Shown piece by piece: positions 47,095-55,253 of a stretch of DNA of 64,000 bases. The notes beneath the pieces are model-generated. The model ran no database searches, had not been told where the DNA came from, and saw nothing but the letters and a program-made list of their open reading frames with translations. Every line of letters begins with the position of its first letter. The first letter of the stretch is position 1. Location: the NCBI RefSeq assembly GCF_001929375.1, contig NZ_MSGO01000006.1, positions 36,601 to 100,600 of the forward strand, given 5' to 3'. A program made the translations under genes and the position numbers. The DNA is from Actinomyces oris. GTDB taxonomy: Bacteria > Actinomycetota > Actinomycetes > Actinomycetales > Actinomycetaceae.

Positions 47095-48480
47095 ATGACT
47101 GATCCCGCCAGCACACCCGCCACTGCCTCGCCCAGCCCCTGTTCCGGTGCCCTCGCCGCCACCGAGGCCACCACCGACGCCGCCGCGATCCTGCACGACG
47201 ACGACGCCTACACCGACTCGCTCATCGACTTCGTCACCGCCTCGCCCAGCTCCTACCACGCCGCAGCCGAGGTCGCCCGCCGCCTGGAGGGGGCCGGCTT
47301 CACCCGCGCCGAGGAGACCGTCACCTGGGAGGAGGACCTGCCGCGCCGCGGCTACGTCATCCGCGACGGCGCCATCGCCGCCTGGGCGCTGCCCGAGGCA
47401 CTCACCCCGGGGACGGGCCTGCGCGTCGTCGGCGCCCACACCGACTCCCCGGCCCTCAAGTTCAAGCCCGCCGCCGCCCTCGTCCGCTCCGGCTGGCAGC
47501 TCATCAACGCCGAGGTCTACGGAGGCCCCCTGCTCGCCTCCTTCCTCGACCGCGAGCTGGGCCTGGCCGGACGCCTGACCACCCGCGACGGCACCGTCCA
47601 CCTCGTGCGCACCGGCCCCATCGCCCGCGTGTCCCAGATCGCCCCGCACCTGGACCGCAGCGTCAACGACACCCTCCACCTGGACCGCCAGACCCACCTG
47701 CTGCCCCTGTGGTCACTGGCCGCCCCCGACGCCGCCCCCGACGCCGTCGAGACCCACCTGTGCGAGATCGCAGGCATCGACCCGGCCGAGCTCGCCGGCC
47801 ACGACGTCCTGACCTACCCCACCCAGGCGCCCGCCCGCTTCGGCCGAGACGGAGAGTTCCTGGCCTCCTCCCGCCTGGACAACCTCTCCTCCGTCCACGC
47901 CGGACTGGTCGCCCTCGAGGCGCTCGCGGCCGCCGGGACCGAGCCCGCCGAACCCGTCATCCTGGTCGCCTTCGACCACGAGGAGGTCGGCTCGGACACC
48001 CGCTCCGGGGCGGGCGGACCCTTCCTCGAGACGCTCCTGCGGCGCCTGGCCCGAGCCCTGAGGGTCAGCGGTGACGGCCTCGATGCCCTCCTGGCCCGCT
48101 CGACCTGCGTGAGCGCCGACGCCGGACACTCCGTCCACCCCTCCTACGCCCACCTGCACGACCCGGCCGTCCAGCCGCTCATCAACCACGGCCCCCTGCT
48201 CAAGATCAACGCCCAGCAGCGCTACGCCACCGACGCCGCGGGCGCCGCGATCTGGGCGCGGGCCTGCGCCGCCGCGGGCGTGCCCAGCCAGGACTTCGTC
48301 TCCAACAACGCCGTGCCCTGCGGGTCCACCATCGGCCCCATCACCGCCACCCGCCTCGGCATCACCACGGTCGACGTCGGCGTGCCCCTGCTGAGCATGC
48401 ACTCGGCCCGCGAGATGTGCGGCGTCCAGGACGGCCCCTGGCTCGCCCAGGCCCTGCACGCCTACTGGCAGGGGGCCTGA
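47095..48480 (+). CDS. M18-family aminopeptidase
   Basis: A 461-residue zinc aminopeptidase. GAHTDSPALKFKP supplies the first metal His and catalytic Asp. SRLDNLSSVHAGL provides the bridging Asp. VAFDHEEVGSDTRSGA gives the catalytic Glu pair, and PLLSMHSAREMCG the last His. This full set predicts an active dodecameric cytosolic aminopeptidase that trims acidic or other N-terminal residues from peptides. The ATG 47095 excludes an upstream frame that overlaps the HAD gene. The YchJ-like gene follows after 2 bases. Confidence 0.95.
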   Translation: MTDPASTPATASPSPCSGALAATEATTDAAAILHDDDAYTDSLIDFVTASPSSYHAAAEVARRLEGAGFTRAEETVTWEEDLPRRGYVIRDGAIAAWALPEALTPGTGLRVVGAHTDSPALKFKPAAALVRSGWQLINAEVYGGPLLASFLDRELGLAGRLTTRDGTVHLVRTGPIARVSQIAPHLDRSVNDTLHLDRQTHLLPLWSLAAPDAAPDAVETHLCEIAGIDPAELAGHDVLTYPTQAPARFGRDGEFLASSRLDNLSSVHAGLVALEALAAAGTEPAEPVILVAFDHEEVGSDTRSGAGGPFLETLLRRLARALRVSGDGLDALLARSTCVSADAGHSVHPSYAHLHDPAVQPLINHGPLLKINAQQRYATDAAGAAIWARACAAAGVPSQDFVSNNAVPCGSTIGPITATRLGITTVDVGVPLLSMHSAREMCGVQDGPWLAQALHAYWQGA

Positions 48481-48482
48481 GC

Positions 48483-48938
48483 ATGGCGGGGGAGCGGGCG
48501 GGCCGCGGGGCCCAGCCGGACTCGCCGATCCGCGCCGCCGGCGTGCACGGCGCCGACCCCTGCCCCTGCGGCGGCGGGCGCACCTACGCCCAGTGTTGCG
48601 AGCCGCTCCACGACGGCGCCCCGGCGCCCACCGCCCAGGCCCTCATGCGCTCGCGCTACACGGCCTTCGTCGTCGGCGACGAGGACTACCTCTTCCGCAC
48701 CTGGCACCCGCGCACCCGCCCCGAGGGGCCCTACTGCCACCCCGGGACCCGGTGGACGGGACTGACCATCCACGAGACCGTCGACGGCGGGGCGGATGAC
48801 GAGACCGGCATCGTGGAGTTCACCGCCACCTACCGCAGTGGCGACGGGCGCGGGGGAGTGGTGGACGACGCCCTGCGCGAGCGCTCCCGCTTCACTCGCC
48901 GCGCCGGCCGCTGGCTCTACCTCGACGCCGTCGGATAG
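48483..48938 (+). CDS. YchJ/UPF0225-family SEC-C metal-binding protein
   Basis: A 151-residue protein with DPCPCGGGRTYAQCCEPLH, a SEC-C zinc motif. RSRYTAFVVGDEDYLFRTWHPRTRP follows, the UPF0225 core of a small NTF2-like fold. It starts 2 bases after the M18 stop, so co-translation is likely. Family members bind zinc; their function is unknown. Confidence 0.9.
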   Translation: MAGERAGRGAQPDSPIRAAGVHGADPCPCGGGRTYAQCCEPLHDGAPAPTAQALMRSRYTAFVVGDEDYLFRTWHPRTRPEGPYCHPGTRWTGLTIHETVDGGADDETGIVEFTATYRSGDGRGGVVDDALRERSRFTRRAGRWLYLDAVG

Positions 48939-48968
48939 GGCCGGCGGCCCCGGGCGGACGGGGACCGC

Positions 48969-50075
48969 TCAGCTCCAGGTGCCGCGCCAGTACTGGATGG
49001 GCCAGGGGGCCTCGTCCCAGGAACGCGCCCCCAGGTCCGCCGCCCAGCGCAGCGGCAGGTACGGATCGCGCATTGCGGCCCGGCCCACGGCGATCGCGTC
49101 GGCCTGCCCGGCGATGAGCGCCTGCTCGGCCTGGGCCGCCTCCTCGATGAGTCCCACGCCCACCACCGGGACGTCGCTGCCGGCCACGGCCCGCCTGACC
49201 TGCTCGGCCAGCGGCAGCTGGTAGCCGGGCCCCACCGGGACCGCGGCCGGGACGTTGCCGCCGCTGGAGACGTGCAGGACGTCGACGCCGGCCTCCACCA
49301 GCTCGCGGCTGAAGGCGGCGGTCTCCTCACCGGTGACGCCGCCCTCGGCCCAGTCCGAGGCCGACAGGCGGATATCGAGCACCGTCTCCGGCCCGATGGC
49401 CTCGCGCACGGCCCGCACCACCTCAAGGGGGAGGCGCTGCCGGTTCTCGACGCTGCCGCCGTAGGAGTCGGTGCGCTGGTTGGACAGGGCGGAGCGGAAC
49501 TCGTGGATGAGGTAGCCGTGGGCGCCATGGACCTCGACGACGTCGTAGCCGGCCTCGACGGCGCGCCGCGCGGCCGCCGCGAAGGCCTCCACGATCCGAC
49601 CGATCCCGGCCTCGTCCAGCTCGGTGGGAACCGCGTGCTTGGGGAAGGGGATCGCACTGGGGGCCAGCAGCTCCCAGCCCTCCAGGGTGCCGGTGCGCGC
49701 GCCCTCCACCTTGGGGCGCCACGGGGCGGTCCCCGCCTTGCGCCCGCCGTGCCCGATCTGGATGCCGGCCAGGGCGCCGCCGGCGTGGATCGCCTCCACC
49801 AGGCGGTGCTGGCCGGCGACCTGCTCATCCGACCACAGCCCCAGGTCGTAGGGGGACAGGCGCCCCTCCGGGGTGACCGCCGTGGCCTCCACGATGATCG
49901 TGCCGAAACCGCCCACCGCGCGGCTGGCGTAGTGGACCACGTGCCAGTCGGTGACGACGCCGTCCTGCGCCTCGACCGAGTACATGCACATCGGCGGCAG
50001 CCACAGGCGGTTGCGGGCGGTCAGCCCGCGCATGGTCATCGGCTCAAGAATGCGCAGCGCGCTGGAGGTCGTCAT
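48969..50075 (-). CDS. Old yellow enzyme-type NADH:flavin oxidoreductase (YqjM-like)
   Basis: A 368-residue TIM-barrel flavoprotein. Motifs include RNRLWLPPMCMYS (with the YqjM-type Cys), IQIGHGGRKA, HGAHGYLIHEFRSALSNQRTDSYGG (His/His pair and active Tyr) and a terminal FMN-binding VGRAAMRDP. It reduces activated C=C bonds with NAD(P)H. The class is the thermophilic-like OYE branch. It converges on YchJ with a 30-base gap. Confidence 0.93.
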   Translation of the reverse strand: MTTSSALRILEPMTMRGLTARNRLWLPPMCMYSVEAQDGVVTDWHVVHYASRAVGGFGTIIVEATAVTPEGRLSPYDLGLWSDEQVAGQHRLVEAIHAGGALAGIQIGHGGRKAGTAPWRPKVEGARTGTLEGWELLAPSAIPFPKHAVPTELDEAGIGRIVEAFAAAARRAVEAGYDVVEVHGAHGYLIHEFRSALSNQRTDSYGGSVENRQRLPLEVVRAVREAIGPETVLDIRLSASDWAEGGVTGEETAAFSRELVEAGVDVLHVSSGGNVPAAVPVGPGYQLPLAEQVRRAVAGSDVPVVGVGLIEEAAQAEQALIAGQADAIAVGRAAMRDPYLPLRWAADLGARSWDEAPWPIQYWRGTWS

Positions 50076-50159
50076 GGCCTCACGCTACTCTCCCGACCAC
50101 TCAGCAGGCACCCGACCGCTCAACAGATATGGGGCGGGAATCACCCGTGCGATCACACC

Positions 50160-51185
50160 ATGGAACTCAATGGAACTCATAGGCTCCCGGGCGTGAGCTC
50201 GCGTCCTGCCCCCGTCACCGACCCTGTCCAACGGCCCGTCCCCGTCACCGACCCTGAGCACCGGCCCGCACCCGTCACCCACGGCCCCGACGACGTCGCC
50301 CTCGTCTTCGAGAGCGGCGGCATGCGCGGGGCCTACACGGCCGGCCTCGTGCGCGTCATGCTGGAGGCCGGGCTCTCCTTCCCCTGGGTCGGGGGCATCT
50401 CGGCGGGCTGCACCAACACCTGCAACTTCGTCTCCCGGGACACCTGGCGCACCCGCGAGGCCTACCTGGGGCTGACCACCGACCCCAAGGCCGGCGGCTG
50501 GGGCAGCTTCGTGACTGGCAAGGGCTACTTCAACTCCGAGCACATCTACCTGCACACCTCCGCACCCGACGAGTCCATCCCCTTCGACTGGGAGACCTTC
50601 GCCGCATCGCCCACGACAGTGCGCCTGGGCGCCTTCCGCTGCGACACCGGCGAGGAGGTCTACTGGGGCCTGGAGGACATGCCCACCATGGAGGACCTGC
50701 TGGTGCGGGCCCGGGCGTCGTCGTCGATGCCGGTGCTCATGCCCATGGTCGAGGTCGACGGCGCCCCCTACGTGGACGGCGCCGTCGGGCCCACCGGTGG
50801 CTTCGCCATCGACGCCGCCCGCGCCGACGGCTACGACAAGCTGCTCGTGGTCATGACCCGCCCCGAGGGCTACCGCAAACCGCCCATGCGACGTCACGAG
50901 ATCGAGGTCCTCCAGCGGCTCTACGCCCGCTACCCGGCCCTGGTCCAGGCCGTCGTCGACCGCCCCGAGAACTACAACCGAACCATCGAGGAGCTGGAGC
51001 ACCTGCGCAGCCAGGGGCGCGCCTACCTCTTCCGGCCCGAGCGCATGCCCATCGCCAACGGCGAGCTGCGCTACGACCGCATCGTCACCGCCTTCGAGGC
51101 CGGCCTGGCCCAGGCCCGCCGCGAGCTGCCCGCCATCGAGGACTTCCTGGCGGGCCGAGCTCAGTGCGGCAGGGCGACGCCGTAG
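50160..51185 (+). CDS. Patatin-like phospholipase
   Basis: 341 residues from ATG 50160; GTG 50193 is an alternative, and neither has a good ribosome site. The N-terminus holds three 10-residue repeats (RPAPVTDP type). The catalytic domain has FESGGMRGAYTAG (oxyanion hole), GGISAGCTN with the GxSxG nucleophile Ser, and VDGAVGPTGG with the DG(A/G) dyad Asp. This resembles the YjjU-type patatins. Its end overlaps the convergent Nudix gene by 25 bases. Confidence 0.9.
   Translation: MELNGTHRLPGVSSRPAPVTDPVQRPVPVTDPEHRPAPVTHGPDDVALVFESGGMRGAYTAGLVRVMLEAGLSFPWVGGISAGCTNTCNFVSRDTWRTREAYLGLTTDPKAGGWGSFVTGKGYFNSEHIYLHTSAPDESIPFDWETFAASPTTVRLGAFRCDTGEEVYWGLEDMPTMEDLLVRARASSSMPVLMPMVEVDGAPYVDGAVGPTGGFAIDAARADGYDKLLVVMTRPEGYRKPPMRRHEIEVLQRLYARYPALVQAVVDRPENYNRTIEELEHLRSQGRAYLFRPERMPIANGELRYDRIVTAFEAGLAQARRELPAIEDFLAGRAQCGRATP
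50202..50291 (+). repeat. Three 30-bp in-frame tandem repeats
   Basis: Units at 50202-50231, 50232-50261 and 50262-50291 each encode RP(A/V)PVTDPxx-type decapeptides (the third diverged) before the patatin domain. They look like a proline-rich spacer that can change length by whole units. Confidence 0.75.
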
Positions 51186-51727
51186 CGGGCGATGTCCTGG
51201 CCCTCATCGAATCCGAAGGTGATGACCGGGGGGACCGGCTCCCCGCCGGCGAGGGAGGCGGCCAGCATCTCCAGGACGTGGCGCTCGTGCGGCGGAACGG
51301 CCTCGGGCAGATCGGTCAGGGGGAACCAGCGCAGACCCGCGTTCTTGGCCGGCTCACGCACGCTCGGCGTGCCCGCCCAGGTCCGCAGCGTGAAGAACAG
51401 GTCGATGCGCTGCTCCAGAGCCGCACCGCCCAGGTCATTGGTGCGGTGCATCGCCGTCAGCGCCGTCAGGTCCTCCGCCTCGACGCCGATCCCCAGCTCC
51501 TCATCGGTCTCACGCAGAGCCGCCTCCAGGACGCTCTCGGCGGCCTCGACATGACCCGAGGCGCCGCAGGCCCAGTGCCCGTCCATGTAGCCGGTGCCCC
51601 GCCGCAGCTGGAGGAGCACCTGGGTCGCGCTGCTCGCCGCCACGGCGTCCCGGTCCACGGCGCCCGGATCGGGACGCAGGAGGTAGACGTAGACGGCGGG
51701 AACGAGAGTGAAGGAGTGGGCGGCCAT
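51161..51727 (-). CDS. Nudix hydrolase
   Basis: 188 residues from ATG 51727 (GTG 51736 is possible). The Nudix box is intact as G-HVEAA-E-SVLEAAL-RE-TDEELG (G-x5-E-x7-RE-x2-EE-x-G pattern). It begins FTLVPAVYVYLLRP and contains LLQLRRGTGYMDGHWACGASG, typical of ADP-ribose / nucleoside-diphosphate-type members. It cleaves a nucleoside diphosphate linked to another moiety. The convergent 25-base overlap with the patatin gene means the two 3' ends share DNA. Confidence 0.9.
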   Translation of the reverse strand: MAAHSFTLVPAVYVYLLRPDPGAVDRDAVAASSATQVLLQLRRGTGYMDGHWACGASGHVEAAESVLEAALRETDEELGIGVEAEDLTALTAMHRTNDLGGAALEQRIDLFFTLRTWAGTPSVREPAKNAGLRWFPLTDLPEAVPPHERHVLEMLAASLAGGEPVPPVITFGFDEGQDIARYGVALPH

Positions 51728-51736
51728 GGCGACCAC

Positions 51737-52115
51737 CGTAGACCAGGTGGCGGAGCGGGGCCGGGCGGGCAGGGCGAGTGGGGAGAACTGTCGGGATACG
51801 GGCGACCGGAACTCATGAAACCATCAGGAATGTAGGCGATGCTCCGGTTCAGTCAGTCATCAGTGGCCGTCTGCAGCAGCTCAGCAGCGTGCCCGTCCTG
51901 AGGCATCTGAGAATCGCCTCGGCGGTAACGCTGCCGGCTCGACGTCGGACAACTAGGATTCACCCTGGGGTGACGGGAGAGCCCGGGCCCAGCCCGCGAC
52001 CCCGACGTCACTGCCGACCATCAGCCGTCGACACGATCAATGATGACCAATGCCGACCCGAGCCCGACCGACGCCCCGTTGACGTCGATTGACGACGCTG
52101 CCTGAGGAGGACTTG
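51737..52115. other. Intergenic region before alpha/beta hydrolase
   Basis: No supported gene. A TAGGAT hexamer near 51954 could be a -10 element but lacks a good -35. GAGGAGG near the end is the ribosome site of the next gene. Confidence 0.4.
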
Positions 52116-53141
52116 ATGCAGACCAGCCTTACTCGGCTCACGGCCGACGACGGAACGCGCCTGGTCGTGCACATCTGGCTCCCCGAGTGGCTCATCGACG
52201 GCTCCCTCCAGGTAACCGACGCTCCCGAGGCCGGCGCCCAAGCGCGTACCCCGGCCGCGCTGCGCCCGCAGGTGCCCGGCGCCGCCCGCCCCCGGGGCAT
52301 CATCGTCATCGCCCATGGCATGGCCGAGCACGCCTCGCGCTACGCCCGCTTCGCCGCCTCCGCCGTGGAGGAGGGCTATGCGGTCCTGGCCGAGGACCAT
52401 CGAGGCCACGGGGCCACCGCCGCACCGGGTGGCTTCGGCTTCATCGCTGAGCGAGACGGGTGGGACAGGGTCATGGCCGACATGGGCACCGTGCTGGACG
52501 CGGCCCGGCGGGCCTGGCCCGATGTTCCGGTCTTCCTCATGGGCCACTCCTGGGGCTCCTTCCTGGCCCGCGACCTGGCCGCGCGCCGCGGCGGCGAGCT
52601 GGCCGGCCTCATCCTGCTGGGGACCGGTGCGGGGATCGGCGCATTGGCCGGCCCCGCCGCAGCGATCTGCGCCGGTGAGTCCCGGCTGCGCGGCCCGCGC
52701 CGCCCCTCCCGGCTGCTCAACGCGCTCGCCTTCGGTCCCTACCAGCGGTACTTCGCCCCCAACCGTACCGAGGCCGACTGGATCAGCCGGGACGTTCACG
52801 AGGTCGACCGCTATGTCGCCGACCCCTGGTGCGGATTCGTGTGCACCTCCAGCTTCTTCCGCGACCTGGTGGCCGGGCAGGGCGCCGTCAACACGGCCTC
52901 CCACGCCACGGCGGTGCCCGCGGGGCTGCCCATGCTCCTGGCCTCCGGTGACCGGGACCCGGTCGGGGCTATGGGGCGGGGCGTCCAGCGGGCCGCCACC
53001 CTCTACCGCCGCGCCGGTGTGCGGGAGGTCTGCGTCATCCTCTACCCGGGCGGGCGCCACGAGCTGCTCAACGAGACCAACCGGGACCAGGTCACCGGCG
53101 ACATCCTCACCTGGATCGACGGACACCTGCCCGAACTGTGA
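52116..53141 (+). CDS. Alpha/beta hydrolase, monoacylglycerol lipase-like
   Basis: 341 residues from ATG 52116, chosen for the GAGGAGG 5 bases upstream. The monoglyceride lipase pattern is clear: IVIAHGMAEHASRYARFA, AEDHRGHG, GHSWGS with nucleophile Ser145, SGDRDPVG (Asp) and YPGGRHELLNE (His). It lacks a signal peptide and should act on lipid esters in the cytoplasm. The PGGRHE(L/M)LNE ending is diagnostic of this family (serine aminopeptidase S33 / lysophospholipase). Confidence 0.9.
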   Translation: MQTSLTRLTADDGTRLVVHIWLPEWLIDGSLQVTDAPEAGAQARTPAALRPQVPGAARPRGIIVIAHGMAEHASRYARFAASAVEEGYAVLAEDHRGHGATAAPGGFGFIAERDGWDRVMADMGTVLDAARRAWPDVPVFLMGHSWGSFLARDLAARRGGELAGLILLGTGAGIGALAGPAAAICAGESRLRGPRRPSRLLNALAFGPYQRYFAPNRTEADWISRDVHEVDRYVADPWCGFVCTSSFFRDLVAGQGAVNTASHATAVPAGLPMLLASGDRDPVGAMGRGVQRAATLYRRAGVREVCVILYPGGRHELLNETNRDQVTGDILTWIDGHLPEL

Positions 53142-53187
53142 GAATCACCGGGTAATCGCGGATTTCAAGGCAGTTAACCGCGTCATC

Positions 53188-53206
53188 CTTGTAGGAAACC
53201 TACAAG
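53188..53206 (+). promoter_or_regulatory. Perfect palindrome upstream of bioY
   Basis: CTTGTAGG-AAA-CCTACAAG, 66 bases before the bioY ATG. A perfect 8-bp dyad fits a dimeric repressor. I cannot match it to a known BirA, BioR or BioQ site. Confidence 0.6.
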
Positions 53207-53272
53207 CTGCGCGGTGGCTCTTCGGTGGGAACCGGTCGTTCGTCCTGTCGGCGATCCCCGTAGGGTGGAGCC

Positions 53273-53857
53273 ATGGTCACCAAACCCTCCACGTCAGCCG
53301 TCGGTAGCCTCGCCCACAGTCCTGCACTCGCCCACGTCCGTGAGGCCGGGCTGGTCCTGGTTGGAACGCTCGCCCTGGCTCTCATCGGCCAGATCTCGAT
53401 CCCCCTGCCCTTCACTCCTGTGCCGATCACCCTGGGCACCTTCGCAGCCCTGGGTGTCGGTGCCGTGCTCGGCTCGCGCCGCGGCGCCCTGTCCGCGCTG
53501 CTCCTCGGCGCCCTGGCCGCTGTCGGGGCCCCGGTCCTGGCCGGCTGGAGCGGCGGTACGGTCGTGACCTTCGGCTACGTCGTCGGCTACGTCCTCATCG
53601 CCGTCATCGCCGGACGCGCCGCCACCGTGTGGTCGCGCCACTCCGGCTCCGCGACCGCCCGGGTCGCCACCGGCACCGCCCTCATGCTGCTGGCCTCGGC
53701 CTCGGTCTACGTCCCGGGCCTCATCTGGCTGAAGGTCGCCACCGGCGCTGGCTGGAGCACTGCCCTGACCCTGGGTCTGGTGCCCTTCATCGTGGGAGAC
53801 ATCCTCAAGTCCGTGGTCGCCACCGGCCTGCTGCCCGTGCGCAGCCGACTTCGCTGA
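53273..53857 (+). CDS. bioY: Biotin transporter BioY
   Basis: A 194-residue membrane protein with six predicted segments. The BioY signature is GQISIPLPFTPVPITLGTFAAL near residues 38-60, with LGSRRGALSALLLGALAAVGAPV and a final FIVGDILKSVVA. It is the substrate-binding S component of the biotin ECF transporter. No EcfA or EcfT gene is adjacent, so it either uses a shared module or works alone. The palindrome at 53188 suggests control by biotin or lipid status. Confidence 0.95.
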   Translation: MVTKPSTSAVGSLAHSPALAHVREAGLVLVGTLALALIGQISIPLPFTPVPITLGTFAALGVGAVLGSRRGALSALLLGALAAVGAPVLAGWSGGTVVTFGYVVGYVLIAVIAGRAATVWSRHSGSATARVATGTALMLLASASVYVPGLIWLKVATGAGWSTALTLGLVPFIVGDILKSVVATGLLPVRSRLR

Positions 53858-53884
53858 CCGCCCTGACCGTAGGGGTCTGACTCT

Positions 53885-53927
53885 CCCGTGTGCCCAGCCG
53901 AGCTCCGTGCTCGGCGGGGCACACGGG
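53885..53927. terminator. Terminator after bioY
   Basis: A 19-bp stem with one mismatch (CCCGTGTGCCC/GGGCACACGGG outer arms, GCCGAGC/GCTCGGC inner) and a 5-base loop. Confidence 0.88.
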
Positions 53928-53973
53928 TCTCAAGGCCCGCTTCGGGGCGGTCGGAGGGGGTTAGAGTGCCCGC

Positions 53974-55089
53974 ATGAGTCAGCCCGAAAGGCGGGCCGTA
54001 CCCGTCCTGTCCGTCATGGACATGGTCCCCGTCAGCGCCGGGCGCAGCCGCACCGACGCCCTCACCGACATGATCGCCCTCGCTCGAGCCGCCGACGCCG
54101 CCGGCTACGAGCGCTACTGGCTGGCCGAGCACCACGGCTCCACCACCTACTTGTCCTCGGCGACCATCGTCCTCATGGGGCAGGTCCTGGCCGCCACCGA
54201 GCGCCTGGGTGTCGCCTCCGGCGGGATCATGCTGCCCAACCACGCCCCGCTCGTCGTCGCCGAGCAGATCGGAACCCTGGCCACCCTCTACCCCGGCCGG
54301 GTCGACCTGGGGCTGGGACGGGCCCCGGGAACCGACCGGCGCACGGCCGCCGCCCTGCGCCGAGGGGCCTCCGACCCGGGGCGCTTCGCCGAGGAGATCC
54401 TGGAGATCCTCACCTACCTCGGTGACGCGCCCGGGCCGGAACGGGTCCCCGGTTCCCTCCTCCTGGGCGCCCCCGGAGCTCCTGACCACGCCCTCCACGC
54501 CCCAGAGTCCGGCGGCCCCCGAGTGCGGGCCATCCCGGGGGAGGGCACCCACCCCGACGTGTGGGTGCTCGGTTCCTCGGTCAACGGCGCCCGCGTGGCG
54601 GGCAGGCTCGGACTGCCCTTCGCCGTGGCCTCGCACTTCGCCCCGGTCCAGGCCGACGCGGCGATCGCCACCTACCGCTCCGTCCTGGAGTCCCGAACGG
54701 CAGACGCCCCAGACCTCCAAGGCGCGCCGGACGTTCCGCGGGTCGCGGCCGCCGTCAATGCCATGGTGGCTCCCAGCCGGGAGGAGGCTCGCCTGCTGTT
54801 CAGCACCGCCATGGCCGCCGCCGCCCGCATCGTCGGCAACCGGCCCGGGCCACTGGACCCGCCCAGCCAGGACCCCCAGGCCTGGCGCACCTACGCGCCC
54901 GGCAAGGAGAGAGCCGTCGAGGCGGCCATGTTCCTGTCCTTCGTCGGGACGGCCGACGACGTCGCCGCCCGCCTGCGTGAGCAGGCCGCCCGGTGGGACC
55001 TCGACGAGATCCTCGTGGTCACCTACGCCCACGACCCGGCCCTGCGGCGCCGCTCCTACGAGCTGCTCGCCCAGGCCTGGAACGCCTGA
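53974..55089 (+). CDS. LLM-class flavin-dependent oxidoreductase (MsnO8-type)
   Basis: A 371-residue luciferase-like protein. Key blocks are PVLSVMDMVPVSAGRS, AAGYERYWLAEHHG, GVASGGIMLPNHAPLVVAEQIGTL, YPGRVDLGLGRAPGTD and a late FVGTADDVAARL. The AEHH and APLVVAEQ motifs are standard for the widespread YhbW/MsnO8 subgroup. It uses reduced flavin, with an unknown substrate. It is not closely similar to the other LLM protein at 39710. Confidence 0.92.
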   Translation: MSQPERRAVPVLSVMDMVPVSAGRSRTDALTDMIALARAADAAGYERYWLAEHHGSTTYLSSATIVLMGQVLAATERLGVASGGIMLPNHAPLVVAEQIGTLATLYPGRVDLGLGRAPGTDRRTAAALRRGASDPGRFAEEILEILTYLGDAPGPERVPGSLLLGAPGAPDHALHAPESGGPRVRAIPGEGTHPDVWVLGSSVNGARVAGRLGLPFAVASHFAPVQADAAIATYRSVLESRTADAPDLQGAPDVPRVAAAVNAMVAPSREEARLLFSTAMAAAARIVGNRPGPLDPPSQDPQAWRTYAPGKERAVEAAMFLSFVGTADDVAARLREQAARWDLDEILVVTYAHDPALRRRSYELLAQAWNA

Positions 55090-55109
55090 GCGTGCCAGTT
55101 TCTCACGGT

Positions 55110-55138
55110 TTGACACCTGTTCCACGTGTCGATTCTGT
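55110..55138 (+). promoter_or_regulatory. Possible promoter of the peptide ABC operon
   Basis: A consensus TTGACA at 55110-55115 is followed by weak -10 candidates (TTCTGT at 17 bases). GACAC-N9-GTGTC overlaps it and could be an operator. Confidence 0.35.
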
Positions 55139-55253
55139 TTCCTCGGCGGACGTAGTATGCCCGCCTATGGGCGGCGCCTGAGCCCCTCAGCGCGCCGGAA
55201 ACCCTCTGTCCCAGTGACGAATCCCAGTCGGTTCCATGCCCCATGGAGGTCGC

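Noticed and set aside
46387..47102. Plus-strand frame upstream of the M18 gene overlapping the HAD gene
   Set aside because: Antisense to well-conserved HAD motifs; the M18 family sequence begins at 47095.
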